DNA of 64,000 nucleotides, taken from the NCBI RefSeq assembly GCF_052115025.1, contig NZ_JBFRFW010000001.1:62001-126000 (forward strand), in the 5' to 3' direction. Shown here piece by piece: positions 51,042 through 59,100 of the stretch (position 1 is the stretch's first letter; the number at the start of each line of letters is the position of its first letter). The DNA is from Bradyrhizobium_A sp052115025. GTDB taxonomy: Bacteria > Pseudomonadota > Alphaproteobacteria > Rhizobiales > Xanthobacteraceae. Under the pieces are notes generated by a model. The model ran no database searches and had not been told where the DNA came from. It saw only the letters and a program-made list of their open reading frames with translations. A program made the position numbers and the translations under genes.

Positions 51042-52256
51042 TCACTTCACCAGCGGACAGCCGCCGTCCTTGAGCGGGCGGAACGCCTCATCGCCCGGCA
51101 CCTCGGCAAGGATCTTGTAGTAGTCCCATGGCGCCTTGGATTCTTCCGGCTTCTTGACCTGCAGCAGCAGCATGCTGTGCACCATGCGGCCATCCTCGCG
51201 CAGGTAGCCGTTGTCGGTGAAGGCGTCGCGCACCGGGATTTCGCGCATCTTCGCCAGCACGGCCCTGGTCTCGGTGGTGCCGGCGGCCTGCACCGCCTTG
51301 AGATAGTGCAGCGTGCCGCTGTAGGTCGCCGCCTGGTTCATGGTCGGCATCCGCTTCATGCGCTCGAAGAAGCGCTTGCCGAAGGCGCGGGTGCGCTCGT
51401 TCTGGTCCCAGTAATAGGCCTCGGTGACGATCAGCCCCTGGGCGAGCTTGAGCCCGAGGCTGTGGATGTCGGAAATGAACATCACGATGCCGGCGAGGTT
51501 CTGGCCGCCGGCGACGATGCCAAATTCCGAGGCCTGCTTGATGGTGTTGATGGTGTCGCCACCGGCATTGGCAAGGCCGATGATCTTGGCTTTGGAGGCC
51601 TGGGCCTGCAGCAGGAAGGAGGAGAAGTCCGGCGTGTTGAGCGGCGCACGGGCGCTGCCCAGCACCTTGCCGCCCGCCACCTTCACCACCTCGCTGACGT
51701 CGCGCTCGATCGAGTGGCCAAACAGGTAGTCGGCGGTGATGAAGAACCAGCTGTCGCCGCCCTGCCTGACGATGGCGCTGCCGACGGTGTGGGCGTTGGA
51801 ATAGGTGTCGTAGGTCCAGTGCGCCGTGTAGGGCGAGCAGGACTTGCCGGTGATGTCGGAGCTCGCGGCATCCGTGATGATCATGATCTTCTGGAATTGC
51901 TTCGACATTTCCATGCCGGCGAGCGCCGTTGCCGAGGTCGGCATGTCGATGATCATGTCGACGCCTTCGCTCTCGTACCATTTGCGGGTGATCGCGGCAG
52001 CGACATCGGCCTTGTTCTGCGCGTCGGCGCTGATCATCTCGATCGGCCGGCCCAGCACGGTGCCCTTGAAGTCCTCGATCGCCATCCTCGCGCCTTCGAC
52101 ATTGCCGGCGCCGCCGATGTCGGAATAGACCGAGTTGAAATCCGTGAGCACGCCGATCTTGATCGGCGCTGCGGGCTGCTGCGCCTGCGCGACCGCGCCA
52201 AGACCAACCGACAGGGCGAGCGCCAGCGACGCGGCGGCGCAACCGAAGACTTTCAT
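51042..52256 (-). CDS. ABC transporter substrate-binding protein (branched-chain amino acid/amide type)
   Basis: A 404-residue periplasmic protein of the Leu/Ile/Val-binding family. The signal is MKVFGCAAASLALALSVGLGAVAQAQ. The mature chain begins APIKIGVLTDFNSVYSDIGG and has the two-lobed fold (GARMAIEDFKG, VDMIIDMPTSATALAGMEMSKQ, ADYLFGHSIERDVSEVVK). GGGAGG lies six bases before ATG 52256. No permease or ATPase gene is adjacent, so it is an orphan binding protein. Substrates of such paralogues include amides, urea and aromatic acids. Confidence 0.9.
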   Translation of the reverse strand: MKVFGCAAASLALALSVGLGAVAQAQQPAAPIKIGVLTDFNSVYSDIGGAGNVEGARMAIEDFKGTVLGRPIEMISADAQNKADVAAAITRKWYESEGVDMIIDMPTSATALAGMEMSKQFQKIMIITDAASSDITGKSCSPYTAHWTYDTYSNAHTVGSAIVRQGGDSWFFITADYLFGHSIERDVSEVVKVAGGKVLGSARAPLNTPDFSSFLLQAQASKAKIIGLANAGGDTINTIKQASEFGIVAGGQNLAGIVMFISDIHSLGLKLAQGLIVTEAYYWDQNERTRAFGKRFFERMKRMPTMNQAATYSGTLHYLKAVQAAGTTETRAVLAKMREIPVRDAFTDNGYLREDGRMVHSMLLLQVKKPEESKAPWDYYKILAEVPGDEAFRPLKDGGCPLVK

Positions 52257-52472
52257 GAAACCTCCCAGGACGTTATCGTCGACGTTGTCCGCCGATCGGG
52301 CCGCAGCATGACGGCGCGGTGACAGCCGCGCAAGGCAGGAGGCTGATTCATCTCGCCGCAGACGCGCCCCGTCCCCGATCCGGATGTCTGCACAGTGGAA
52401 TTCTTCCGCGAGGACGGGCATCATCACACCGCAGCAGGGCCGGCCAGGCCATGGCAACCAACGGGGCACTTC

Positions 52473-53633
52473 ATGGGGACGTTCTCGCACATCCGGCCGC
52501 TCGCGGGGCTCGCCCTGCTCGTGCCGCTCATTGTCGCCGCGCCGGCCGGCGCAGACGGCCTGCGCACCGAGCCGCTGACGCTTCGCACGGCGATTCCCGG
52601 CGCCGGCACGGTCGAGCTGGAGGCCATGGTGGTGCGCCCGGACGACGGCGCGCCGCATCCGCTCGCGATCATCAACCACGGCTCGCCGCGAGACGGCAAC
52701 GACCGGCCCAACATGTCACCGTTCCGGATGTGGGGGCCGGCAAGCATGTTCGCGCGGCGGGGCTGGACGGCGGTGTCTTTCATGCGCCGCGGCTACGGCC
52801 TGTCTCAGGGCGGCTGGGCCGAGACCTACGGCTCCTGCTCCCGCCCTGACTACGCCACGGCGGGACTTGCCGGCGCCAGCGACATCGCCGCGGTGGCCCA
52901 TGCCATGGGCGAGCAGTCTTATGTCAGCAAGGGCCGCTGGATCAGCGTCGGCGTCTCCGCCGGCGGCTTTGCCACGGTGGCGCTGACCTCCATGGCCCCG
53001 CAAGGCCTGGTGGCCGCGCTCAGCTTCGCGCCGGGCCGCGGCTCGTCGGGGCCGGACAAGGTGTGCGGGGAGGATCAGCTGATCGCCGCGTACGCCCAGT
53101 ACGGCAAGACATCGCGCGTGCCGCTGCTGTGGGTGTCGGCCGAGAACGACCATTTCTTCGGACCGCAGCTGACAGCGCGGCTCACAGCCGCCTTCAACAC
53201 GGCCGGTGGCCACGCCACCTTCGTGCAGACGCCCGCCTTCGGCACCGACGGCCACGAGCTGTTCGGCGCCACGGAGGGCCGCGCCATCTGGGCGCCGATC
53301 GTCGACAGCTTCCTCGGCACCAACAACCTCACGCTGCGCGCCACCCCGATCGCGGTGACGCGGCCGAATGTGCCGCCACCTGCGAGCCTCGGTGCCGGTG
53401 GCCGCACCGCGTTCAGCAACTATCTCGATAGCGGTCCCAACAAGGCATTCGCCGTCAGCGGCTCGCATTTCGGCTGGGCCAGCGGCCGCCGCTCGCCCGA
53501 GCAGGCGCGCGAGGATGCGCTGGGATTCTGCAACGGCAACGCCGAAGGCTGTACGGTTGTCAACGTCAACGACCGTCCGGCAGCCCCTGAATCGTCTAAC
53601 GATGCACGATCAGGACAAGTCCGGATACGATAG
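52473..53633 (+). CDS. Secreted alpha/beta hydrolase with C-terminal Cys domain
   Basis: A 386-residue exported hydrolase. After a signal peptide (MGTFSHIRPLAGLALLVPLIVAAPAGA) the fold shows AIINHGSPRD (oxyanion region), the nucleophile elbow GVSAGG near residue 170, ENDHFF with a candidate acid, and DGHELF with the His. The last 60 residues (KAFAVSGSHFGWASGRRSPEQAREDALGFCNGNAEGCTVVNVND) form a separate small domain with two cysteines, similar to DUF4189-like modules. The substrate is unknown. ATG 52473 follows GGGGC. Its end overlaps the convergent TauE gene by 38 bases. Confidence 0.83.
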   Translation: MGTFSHIRPLAGLALLVPLIVAAPAGADGLRTEPLTLRTAIPGAGTVELEAMVVRPDDGAPHPLAIINHGSPRDGNDRPNMSPFRMWGPASMFARRGWTAVSFMRRGYGLSQGGWAETYGSCSRPDYATAGLAGASDIAAVAHAMGEQSYVSKGRWISVGVSAGGFATVALTSMAPQGLVAALSFAPGRGSSGPDKVCGEDQLIAAYAQYGKTSRVPLLWVSAENDHFFGPQLTARLTAAFNTAGGHATFVQTPAFGTDGHELFGATEGRAIWAPIVDSFLGTNNLTLRATPIAVTRPNVPPPASLGAGGRTAFSNYLDSGPNKAFAVSGSHFGWASGRRSPEQAREDALGFCNGNAEGCTVVNVNDRPAAPESSNDARSGQVRIR

Positions 53634-54306
53634 CAAAGCCAAGCACGAACAGCCGCAGGCGCTGCCGATCGAGCAGCGCATGCGCAAAGCGGCTGCAGGC
53701 GATCCCCAGCACCAGCGCCGGCAGCAGCAGCAGTGATGCGCCGGCCTGCCACCACGCCAGCCGCCCGCTCGCGGCGAGCAACAGCAGCGAGAAAACCTCG
53801 CCGATCAGGAAGCACAACGCGACATTGGCGCGCAGCTGCGCGGCACTGTGGTGCTGGTAGACCAGCGCCAGCGGCGGACCGCCGATCCCGGTCGCTGTTT
53901 CGGTAACCCCGGTGACCAGGCCCGCGGCCAGGAAGGCGGGGCGGGAGGGTGCGAACTTCGGCGCCAGCAGCGAGGCAACCGCCGCCAGCAACGTGGCGGC
54001 GCCGACCAGCAGGTTGAGCAACGCCGACGACACCGCGACCAGGATCCAGTAGCCGGCGAAGGTGCCGGCGGTACGCCCGGCGGTGATCCAGCCGGTGCCG
54101 AACCAGTCCACCGCACGACGCTCGCGCCAGGCGACGAAGGCGTTGAGCGGCAGCATCAGCAGCAACAATCCGCCAGGCAGAAATGTCGGCGCAACCAGGG
54201 CCATCACCGGCGCGACGATGAGCGCGAAGCCGACGCCGATCGCCGCCTGTACGAAGCCGGCGACCGCGACCACCACGGCGATCAGTGCAAGCAGACCGAG
54301 GCTCAC
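53596..54306 (-). CDS. TauE/SafE family transporter
   Basis: A 236-residue membrane protein with about seven helices, of the sulfite/sulfonate exporter TauE/SafE family. GVGFALIVAPVMALVAPTFLPGGLLLL and GLVTGVTETATGIGGPPLALVYQHH are the two family repeats. It starts at a GTG (54306) overlapping the end of the amidohydrolase gene, with GGAG six bases upstream. It is the last gene of the NCS2-amidohydrolase-TauE run. The anion moved (sulfite, an organic acid or another) is not known. Confidence 0.83.
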   Translation of the reverse strand: MSLGLLALIAVVVAVAGFVQAAIGVGFALIVAPVMALVAPTFLPGGLLLLMLPLNAFVAWRERRAVDWFGTGWITAGRTAGTFAGYWILVAVSSALLNLLVGAATLLAAVASLLAPKFAPSRPAFLAAGLVTGVTETATGIGGPPLALVYQHHSAAQLRANVALCFLIGEVFSLLLLAASGRLAWWQAGASLLLLPALVLGIACSRFAHALLDRQRLRLFVLGFAIVSGLVLIVHR

Positions 54307-55697
54307 ACCCCGCTCCGTGCCGTGGTGGCCGCGCGGTGGCGGCCGGAGGTCGGGTGCACGCGCCTGATCGGCGCCCGCGCCACCGTGCGCTGCGCCGCGG
54401 CCGTGACCTCGCGCATCAGCGCGCGGCCGTCCCAGTCCACCGGCCAGCCTTCCCACAGCCGCAACTGGCCACCGACCATGACCGCGACGATCTGGTCACG
54501 GTTGCCGAACCGCACCAGCTCCCAGGTCAAATCCCACGATGGCGCGAACTCCGGCGTCTCGATATCGATGAGCAGGCAGTCGGCGGCGAGCCCCGGCGCA
54601 ATCTGTCCGGTGACCGCGCCGAGCCCGATCGCCGCGGCGCCCGCGCCACAGGCGTGGTCGAGCCAGGTCCAGCCCCCGCCGCAGGACGAATCGCCGATCG
54701 ACAGGCCGAAGGCGTAGCGCTGCGCGGCTTCCGCGGCATCGAGCAGGCGGAAGGCGTCGCTGCGGGTGCCGTCGGTGCCGAGACCGAAGCGGATGCCCAT
54801 GGCGTCCATCAGCACCGCGGGCGCGACCGCGTTGCCCTTCCACGCCGACGCCACCGGATTGTAGGCGACCGCCGCATCGGTGCTGCGCAGCATGGCGAGT
54901 TCGGCCGGGGTGATCAGCGTTGCATGGGCGAGCAGCATCTGCGGGCCGAGCGCGCCGATGTGATGCAAATGCTCGATCGGGCGCAGACCACGGTCGACCA
55001 GCGAGCGCTCCACCGCCACCAGATGCTCGTTGACATGGGTCTGGAACACGACCCCCGCCTCGGCCGACAGCGCCGACACATCGCGCAGCATGCCGTCGGT
55101 CGCGACCTCCGGGATCGACACCGCGAGCGAGGGATGGACCAGCGCATGGCCGTGCCAGCGCGCCAGATGGGCGTGTGCCTGCTTCATCACCGCTGCGGCA
55201 TCGCGGCCGAGGTCGTTGCAGATGAAGCCGAGCACACAGCGCAGCCCTGCCTCCGCCGTCGCGCGCGCCACCGCCGACGCATCGCCTTCGGCCCGCGTGC
55301 CGGCGTCGACCACCGTGGTGAAGCCGCCGCGCAGGGATTCCAGCGCGGCCGCCTTGCTGGAGAGGTAGACCATCTCCTCGTCGAGCACGCCCTCCATCGG
55401 CACCCAGATGCGACGGAAGATTTCCGACGGCTCACCGAACGCCAGCGCCTTGCCGAAAGTCTGGGTGAGATGGTGGTGGGCGTCGATGAAGCCCGGCATC
55501 AGCAGCATGCCCGGCAGCTCGATGGCTTTCAGATGCGGGTACCGCGCGGCCAGTGCGTCGGCCGGACCGACGTCGCGGAAGACGCCGTCGGCGATCACCA
55601 CGGCATGGCCGGCGACCGGCCCGTCGGGCAGCATCAGCTGCCCCGGCGCCAGCAGCAGTTGGTCGGCCTGCAGCAGATAAGGAGCAAGATCGGTCAT
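54303..55697 (-). CDS. Amidohydrolase (ATZ/TRZ, guanine-deaminase-like)
   Basis: A 464-residue metal-dependent deaminase or chlorohydrolase of amidohydrolase subtype III. The metal residues are in PGFIDAHHHLTQ, then HVNEHL, LLAHATLI and FGLGTDGTRSD. This branch contains SAH, guanine, hydroxyatrazine and related deaminases. The neighbouring nucleobase permease suggests a purine or triazine-like substrate. ATG 55697 is used. It overlaps TauE by four bases and follows the permease by 28 bases. Confidence 0.88.
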   Translation of the reverse strand: MTDLAPYLLQADQLLLAPGQLMLPDGPVAGHAVVIADGVFRDVGPADALAARYPHLKAIELPGMLLMPGFIDAHHHLTQTFGKALAFGEPSEIFRRIWVPMEGVLDEEMVYLSSKAAALESLRGGFTTVVDAGTRAEGDASAVARATAEAGLRCVLGFICNDLGRDAAAVMKQAHAHLARWHGHALVHPSLAVSIPEVATDGMLRDVSALSAEAGVVFQTHVNEHLVAVERSLVDRGLRPIEHLHHIGALGPQMLLAHATLITPAELAMLRSTDAAVAYNPVASAWKGNAVAPAVLMDAMGIRFGLGTDGTRSDAFRLLDAAEAAQRYAFGLSIGDSSCGGGWTWLDHACGAGAAAIGLGAVTGQIAPGLAADCLLIDIETPEFAPSWDLTWELVRFGNRDQIVAVMVGGQLRLWEGWPVDWDGRALMREVTAAAQRTVARAPIRRVHPTSGRHRAATTARSGV

Positions 55698-55725
55698 GGT
55701 CAGGGCCTTCCCGGCTATCGGCCTG

Positions 55726-57075
55726 TCACGCCGGCGAGACGTCGGCCGGCGCCGCATCGGCGGCGACGGGCGTCGGCTGCGACGTCCGCGACATGTTGAA
55801 GGCGATGTTGAGCAGCACCGCGGTGATGGTGCCGGCGGCGAGGCCGTTGCCCAGCACCATCTGCACATAGAACGGGAACTTGCTGTAGACGCCGTTGACG
55901 AGGATCGGCAGCAGGCCCATGGCGAGGCCGGCAGCAAGCGTGAACAGGTTGCCGTGGTCACGCAGGTCGACCTTGCGCAACTGATCGATGCCCATCACCG
56001 CGATGATGCAGAACACGATCACCGCCGTGCCGCCGACCACCGCGCCGGGAATGGCATTGATCAGCCGGCCGAGCGGCGCGAACAGCGCCAGCGCGATGAG
56101 AATGACGCCGCTCGCCGCCGTGACATAGCGCGAGCGTACCCCGGTGGCGCGCACGACGCCGATGTTCTCGCCGGAGGTGATGATCAGCGACGTGCCGAGA
56201 CAACCGCCGAGCAGCGACACCAGGGCGTCGCCGCGGATGGTCTTGGGCACCTCGGTGCGCACGTCGATGTCCTTGTCCACCGCCTCGGCGATCGCCACGG
56301 TCTGCCCCGTCGCCTCGGCCATGGAGATGACGCTGAACACCAGCAGCGGGATTGCCGCGACGAGGTCGAACTTGGGCACGCCGAACGGAAACAGCGAGGG
56401 CACGCTGAGCATGTCACCCGACCACACCGAGCCGAACGACATCAGCCCGGCAAGCGCGGCGACAGCGGTGCCGGCGAGGAGGCCGAACAGCACCGCGAGC
56501 TGGCCGAGCAGGCCGTGGAACAGACGCGCGAACAGCAGGGTGAAAGCCACGGTAGCCAGCGCCAGCAGCACGTTCGACGGCGCGGCGAAGTTCGGCGAGT
56601 TGGGCGCGCCGGTGACGATGCCGCCATAGACCTTGACGAGGTTGATCGCGACCAGCAGCAGCATGGTGCCGATCACGATCTTGGGAAAGAAGCGCAGGCA
56701 GCGCGCGAACACCGGCAGCACCAGGAAGTAGAACAGGCCGGTGAGCAGCACCGCGCCGACCGCCGTCTGCAGATCGGTCTGCTGCGCCGTGGTCAGGAAG
56801 ATCACCACCGGCGCGCCGCCCGGCACCATGATGAACGGCAGCCGCGCCCCGATCCTGAGCGGGCCAAAGCTCTGCAGCAGCGTGCCGATGCCGCACACCA
56901 GGAAGGTGGCGCTGATCAGGTTCAGCGTCAGCGCCGGCGAGAAATCGAGCGCCCGCGCCACCAGGAATACCGAGGTGATCGGCGACGCCGCCATCACCAG
57001 CACATGCTGCAGACCGAGCAGCACCAGACGCCGCAACGGAAGCACCTCGTCAACAGGAAGGGTCTTTACCGCCAT
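55726..57075 (-). CDS. NCS2 nucleobase:cation symporter
   Basis: A 449-residue transporter of the uracil/xanthine permease (NCS2) family with about 14 helices. Recognisable blocks are the helix-1 phrase LLLGLQHVLVM and the first-repeat motif GARLPFIMVPGG. The helix-9/10 region has EATGQTVAIAEAV (the NCS2 Q/E signature position), then GGCLGTSLIITSGENIGVVRATGVRSR. GGGAGG sits seven bases before ATG 57075. It is the first gene downstream of the LacI operator on the minus strand. Confidence 0.9.
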   Translation of the reverse strand: MAVKTLPVDEVLPLRRLVLLGLQHVLVMAASPITSVFLVARALDFSPALTLNLISATFLVCGIGTLLQSFGPLRIGARLPFIMVPGGAPVVIFLTTAQQTDLQTAVGAVLLTGLFYFLVLPVFARCLRFFPKIVIGTMLLLVAINLVKVYGGIVTGAPNSPNFAAPSNVLLALATVAFTLLFARLFHGLLGQLAVLFGLLAGTAVAALAGLMSFGSVWSGDMLSVPSLFPFGVPKFDLVAAIPLLVFSVISMAEATGQTVAIAEAVDKDIDVRTEVPKTIRGDALVSLLGGCLGTSLIITSGENIGVVRATGVRSRYVTAASGVILIALALFAPLGRLINAIPGAVVGGTAVIVFCIIAVMGIDQLRKVDLRDHGNLFTLAAGLAMGLLPILVNGVYSKFPFYVQMVLGNGLAAGTITAVLLNIAFNMSRTSQPTPVAADAAPADVSPA

Positions 57076-57139
57076 CATCATTCCTCCCGGAATGGACGCC
57101 GCCCCCGCGTTCCGCGGCAGACGATCGGCCGATGAATTC

Positions 57140-57155
57140 ATTAAATCGATTTAAT
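57140..57155. promoter_or_regulatory. LacI-type operator between the permease and lacI-type gene
   Basis: ATTAAATCGATTTAAT is a perfect 16-bp palindrome with the central CG typical of LacI/GalR operators. It sits 65 bases before the NCS2 start and 138 bases before the regulator ATG, so it can control both divergent transcripts. Confidence 0.7.
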
Positions 57156-57293
57156 ACGATAAAAATGAGCTATATTGGGGGACGCTGTCAACCGCCTTGT
57201 TGCCCATTCTCCCGGCGATCGCTGCTGATCGAGGAAGCTTTTGCCGGGCAAAATGGCATTATAAGCCTGCGAATCCCAAGCCGAAGGCCCGCC

Positions 57294-58301
57294 ATGCTCA
57301 AGCGCCGCCCCCGAATCGTCGACGTCGCCAAGGCCGCGGGTGTCTCGCCCGGCACGGTCTCCAACGTGCTCAACCGCACCCGGCCGGTCGACGACGCCAC
57401 CCGTGAGAAGGTGATCGCGGCTGTGGCCCGGCTCGGCTACACGCCGGACGTGCGGGCGCAGCGGCTGCGCACCGGCCGCGCCGCCACCATCGCCATCCTC
57501 TCCTCGATGCCGTTCGCCATCGCGGCAGGCCCGTCGCGGCTCGGTTTCCTCATGGAAGTCGCCGCAGCCGCCGCTGCGGTGGCGCTGGAGCGCGGTGTCG
57601 CGCTGGTGCTGGTGCCGCCGGTGGAGAGCAATCGCGCGCCGATCGAGCAGCTCGATGTCAGCGGCGTCATCGTGGTCGAGCCGCTTGCGGACGATCCGGA
57701 AGTCGCACGGCTGCGCACCCGCGACATCCCCGTGGTCAGCATCGGCCGCCAGCCGGGCGCGCCGGAGCAGCCCTTCGTGGACCTGCAATCGACGCTGACG
57801 GCACAGCTGATGCTCGACCATCTGCGCGAACGCGGCAGCCGCCGCACCGCGCTCATCGTCGGCGCACAGCCACGCAACTCCTACCGCGAGACCGAAGCGG
57901 CCTACGACGCTTTCATCCGTCGTCACCGCATGCCGAAGCGGCTGCTGCAGCTCGACGAAACTGCCGGCGCCGCGGCGGCCCGCACCGCCTGCCTGCGGCT
58001 GCTGACGGAGGATCCGGACATCGACGCGCTGTGCGTGCCGGTCGATGCCTTCGCCACAGGCGCGCTGCAGGCGGCGCACGATCTCGGCCGCAGGGTGCCC
58101 GAGAGCCTGCGCATCGCGACGCGCTATGACGGCCTGCGCGCCCGCGAGAGCCGGCCGCAGCTCACCGCGGTGAACCTGCATCTCGACGCGGTCGCAGCCG
58201 CCGCCGTGCACCTGCTGCTCGACGTCATGGCGGGCACGACGGCCGACCTGTCGCGCAAGGGCCCGGCACCAACACTGATCGCGCGGGAATCGTCGCAGTA
58301 G
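57294..58301 (+). CDS. LacI family transcriptional regulator
   Basis: A 335-residue repressor. The N-terminal DNA-binding headpiece has RIVDVAKAAGVSPGTVSNVLNRTRPVDD. The rest is a periplasmic-binding-protein-like effector domain (GVIVVEPLADDPEVARL, RTALIVGAQPRNSYRETEAAYDAF). The start is ATG 57294 (MLKRRPRIVD) with GAAGGC before it. Gene order makes it the regulator of the divergent NCS2-amidohydrolase-TauE operon. The effector would be a nucleobase or related molecule. Confidence 0.93.
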   Translation: MLKRRPRIVDVAKAAGVSPGTVSNVLNRTRPVDDATREKVIAAVARLGYTPDVRAQRLRTGRAATIAILSSMPFAIAAGPSRLGFLMEVAAAAAAVALERGVALVLVPPVESNRAPIEQLDVSGVIVVEPLADDPEVARLRTRDIPVVSIGRQPGAPEQPFVDLQSTLTAQLMLDHLRERGSRRTALIVGAQPRNSYRETEAAYDAFIRRHRMPKRLLQLDETAGAAAARTACLRLLTEDPDIDALCVPVDAFATGALQAAHDLGRRVPESLRIATRYDGLRARESRPQLTAVNLHLDAVAAAAVHLLLDVMAGTTADLSRKGPAPTLIARESSQ

Positions 58302-58310
58302 CTTCGGTGC

Positions 58311-58937
58311 TCAGTGCACCGCATCCATCTCCAGCGTGGCATGCAGCAGGTAGCGCAGGGGGCCGGGCGCAACGGCATCGAACGGCCAGCATGTCGACAG
58401 CGCCAGCGCGTAGCCGGACGCCAGCGGATCGATACCGGTGGCATCGAAGCGCACGACGGTCGCAGCGTCGGCGTGGTAACGGAAGACGCGGCCATCGCCA
58501 CGCGTCACCACGATGACATCGCCGGGCCTCACATCCCTCAGGAAGGCGAAGTGGGTGTCGCGGTGCGCGGCATAGACCGCAACACCGCGCTCGCCGGCGT
58601 CCGGCGTCCGCTCGACATGTCCGGGGCCGAACGCCAGCGCCTGGCCGCTGCTGCCGGCCAGCACGATGACGCTGGCGCCGAGGCGCGGCACCGTCAGCCG
58701 CGCCACCGGCCAGGTGTCGGCCCACGGCCATGGTCGGGTCACCTGCCCTGTCGCCACCGTCGTCGCGAACGCGCGCTCCAGCAGCACCTGCGCCAGCAGC
58801 GCCTTGGCATGGATCCAGAGACCGTTGCCGACGAGGGCGAGCCCCGCGAGCGCGAACAACGCGGCCACCAGCCGGCGCATGGTCATCGCCGCCTTCCAAC
58901 TCCTGCGCGCCGCAGCCGTGATCGTAGCGGAGGTCAT
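58311..58937 (-). CDS. Class GN (Gram-negative) sortase
   Basis: A 208-residue membrane-anchored cysteine transpeptidase. One N-terminal helix (about 21-41, RRLVAALFALAGLALVGNGLW) precedes the sortase barrel. The catalytic residues are His125 in YAAHRDTHF, Cys183 in LSTCWPF (the TLxTC equivalent) and Arg195 in PLRYLL. It cleaves an LPxTx-type signal and joins it to an acceptor. The start is ATG 58937. An Arg-rich extension to 58997 crosses a palindromic repeat and is rejected. The substrate gene lies 164 bases upstream. Confidence 0.9.
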   Translation of the reverse strand: MTSATITAAARRSWKAAMTMRRLVAALFALAGLALVGNGLWIHAKALLAQVLLERAFATTVATGQVTRPWPWADTWPVARLTVPRLGASVIVLAGSSGQALAFGPGHVERTPDAGERGVAVYAAHRDTHFAFLRDVRPGDVIVVTRGDGRVFRYHADAATVVRFDATGIDPLASGYALALSTCWPFDAVAPGPLRYLLHATLEMDAVH

Positions 58938-58971
58938 GTGGTCGTCTCCATGTCGACATGTCCATCCATCA

Positions 58972-59019
58972 CCGACGTCATTCCGGGGCGCCGCCAAGCG
59001 GCGTCCGGAATGACGTCGG
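58972..59019. repeat. Long palindrome between sortase and its substrate gene
   Basis: CCGACGTCATTCCGG (58972-58986) and CCGGAATGACGTCGG (59005-59019) are perfect 15-base arms with an 18-base middle that itself pairs (GGCGCCGC / GCGGCG). It belongs to the CGTCATTCCGG repeat family at 39589-39693. In RNA it would be a strong hairpin after the substrate gene and before the sortase gene. Confidence 0.85.
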
Positions 59020-59100
59020 GACTAGAACAGGCGCGCGCGGCCGGGGCACCGCGCGCGCCGTGGCAGGAGGCGGGGACACTCCTCCTTCCGATATCCGTCG

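Noticed and set aside
52473..54306. The 38-base overlap of the hydrolase and TauE genes considered as an annotation error
   Set aside because: The genes converge, both frames keep family-typical sequence to the end, and short tail overlaps are common in compact genomes.
55696..57135. A 479-codon plus-strand open frame over the permease gene
   Set aside because: Antisense to a clear NCS2 transporter and composed almost wholly of His/Arg/Gln/Glu runs.
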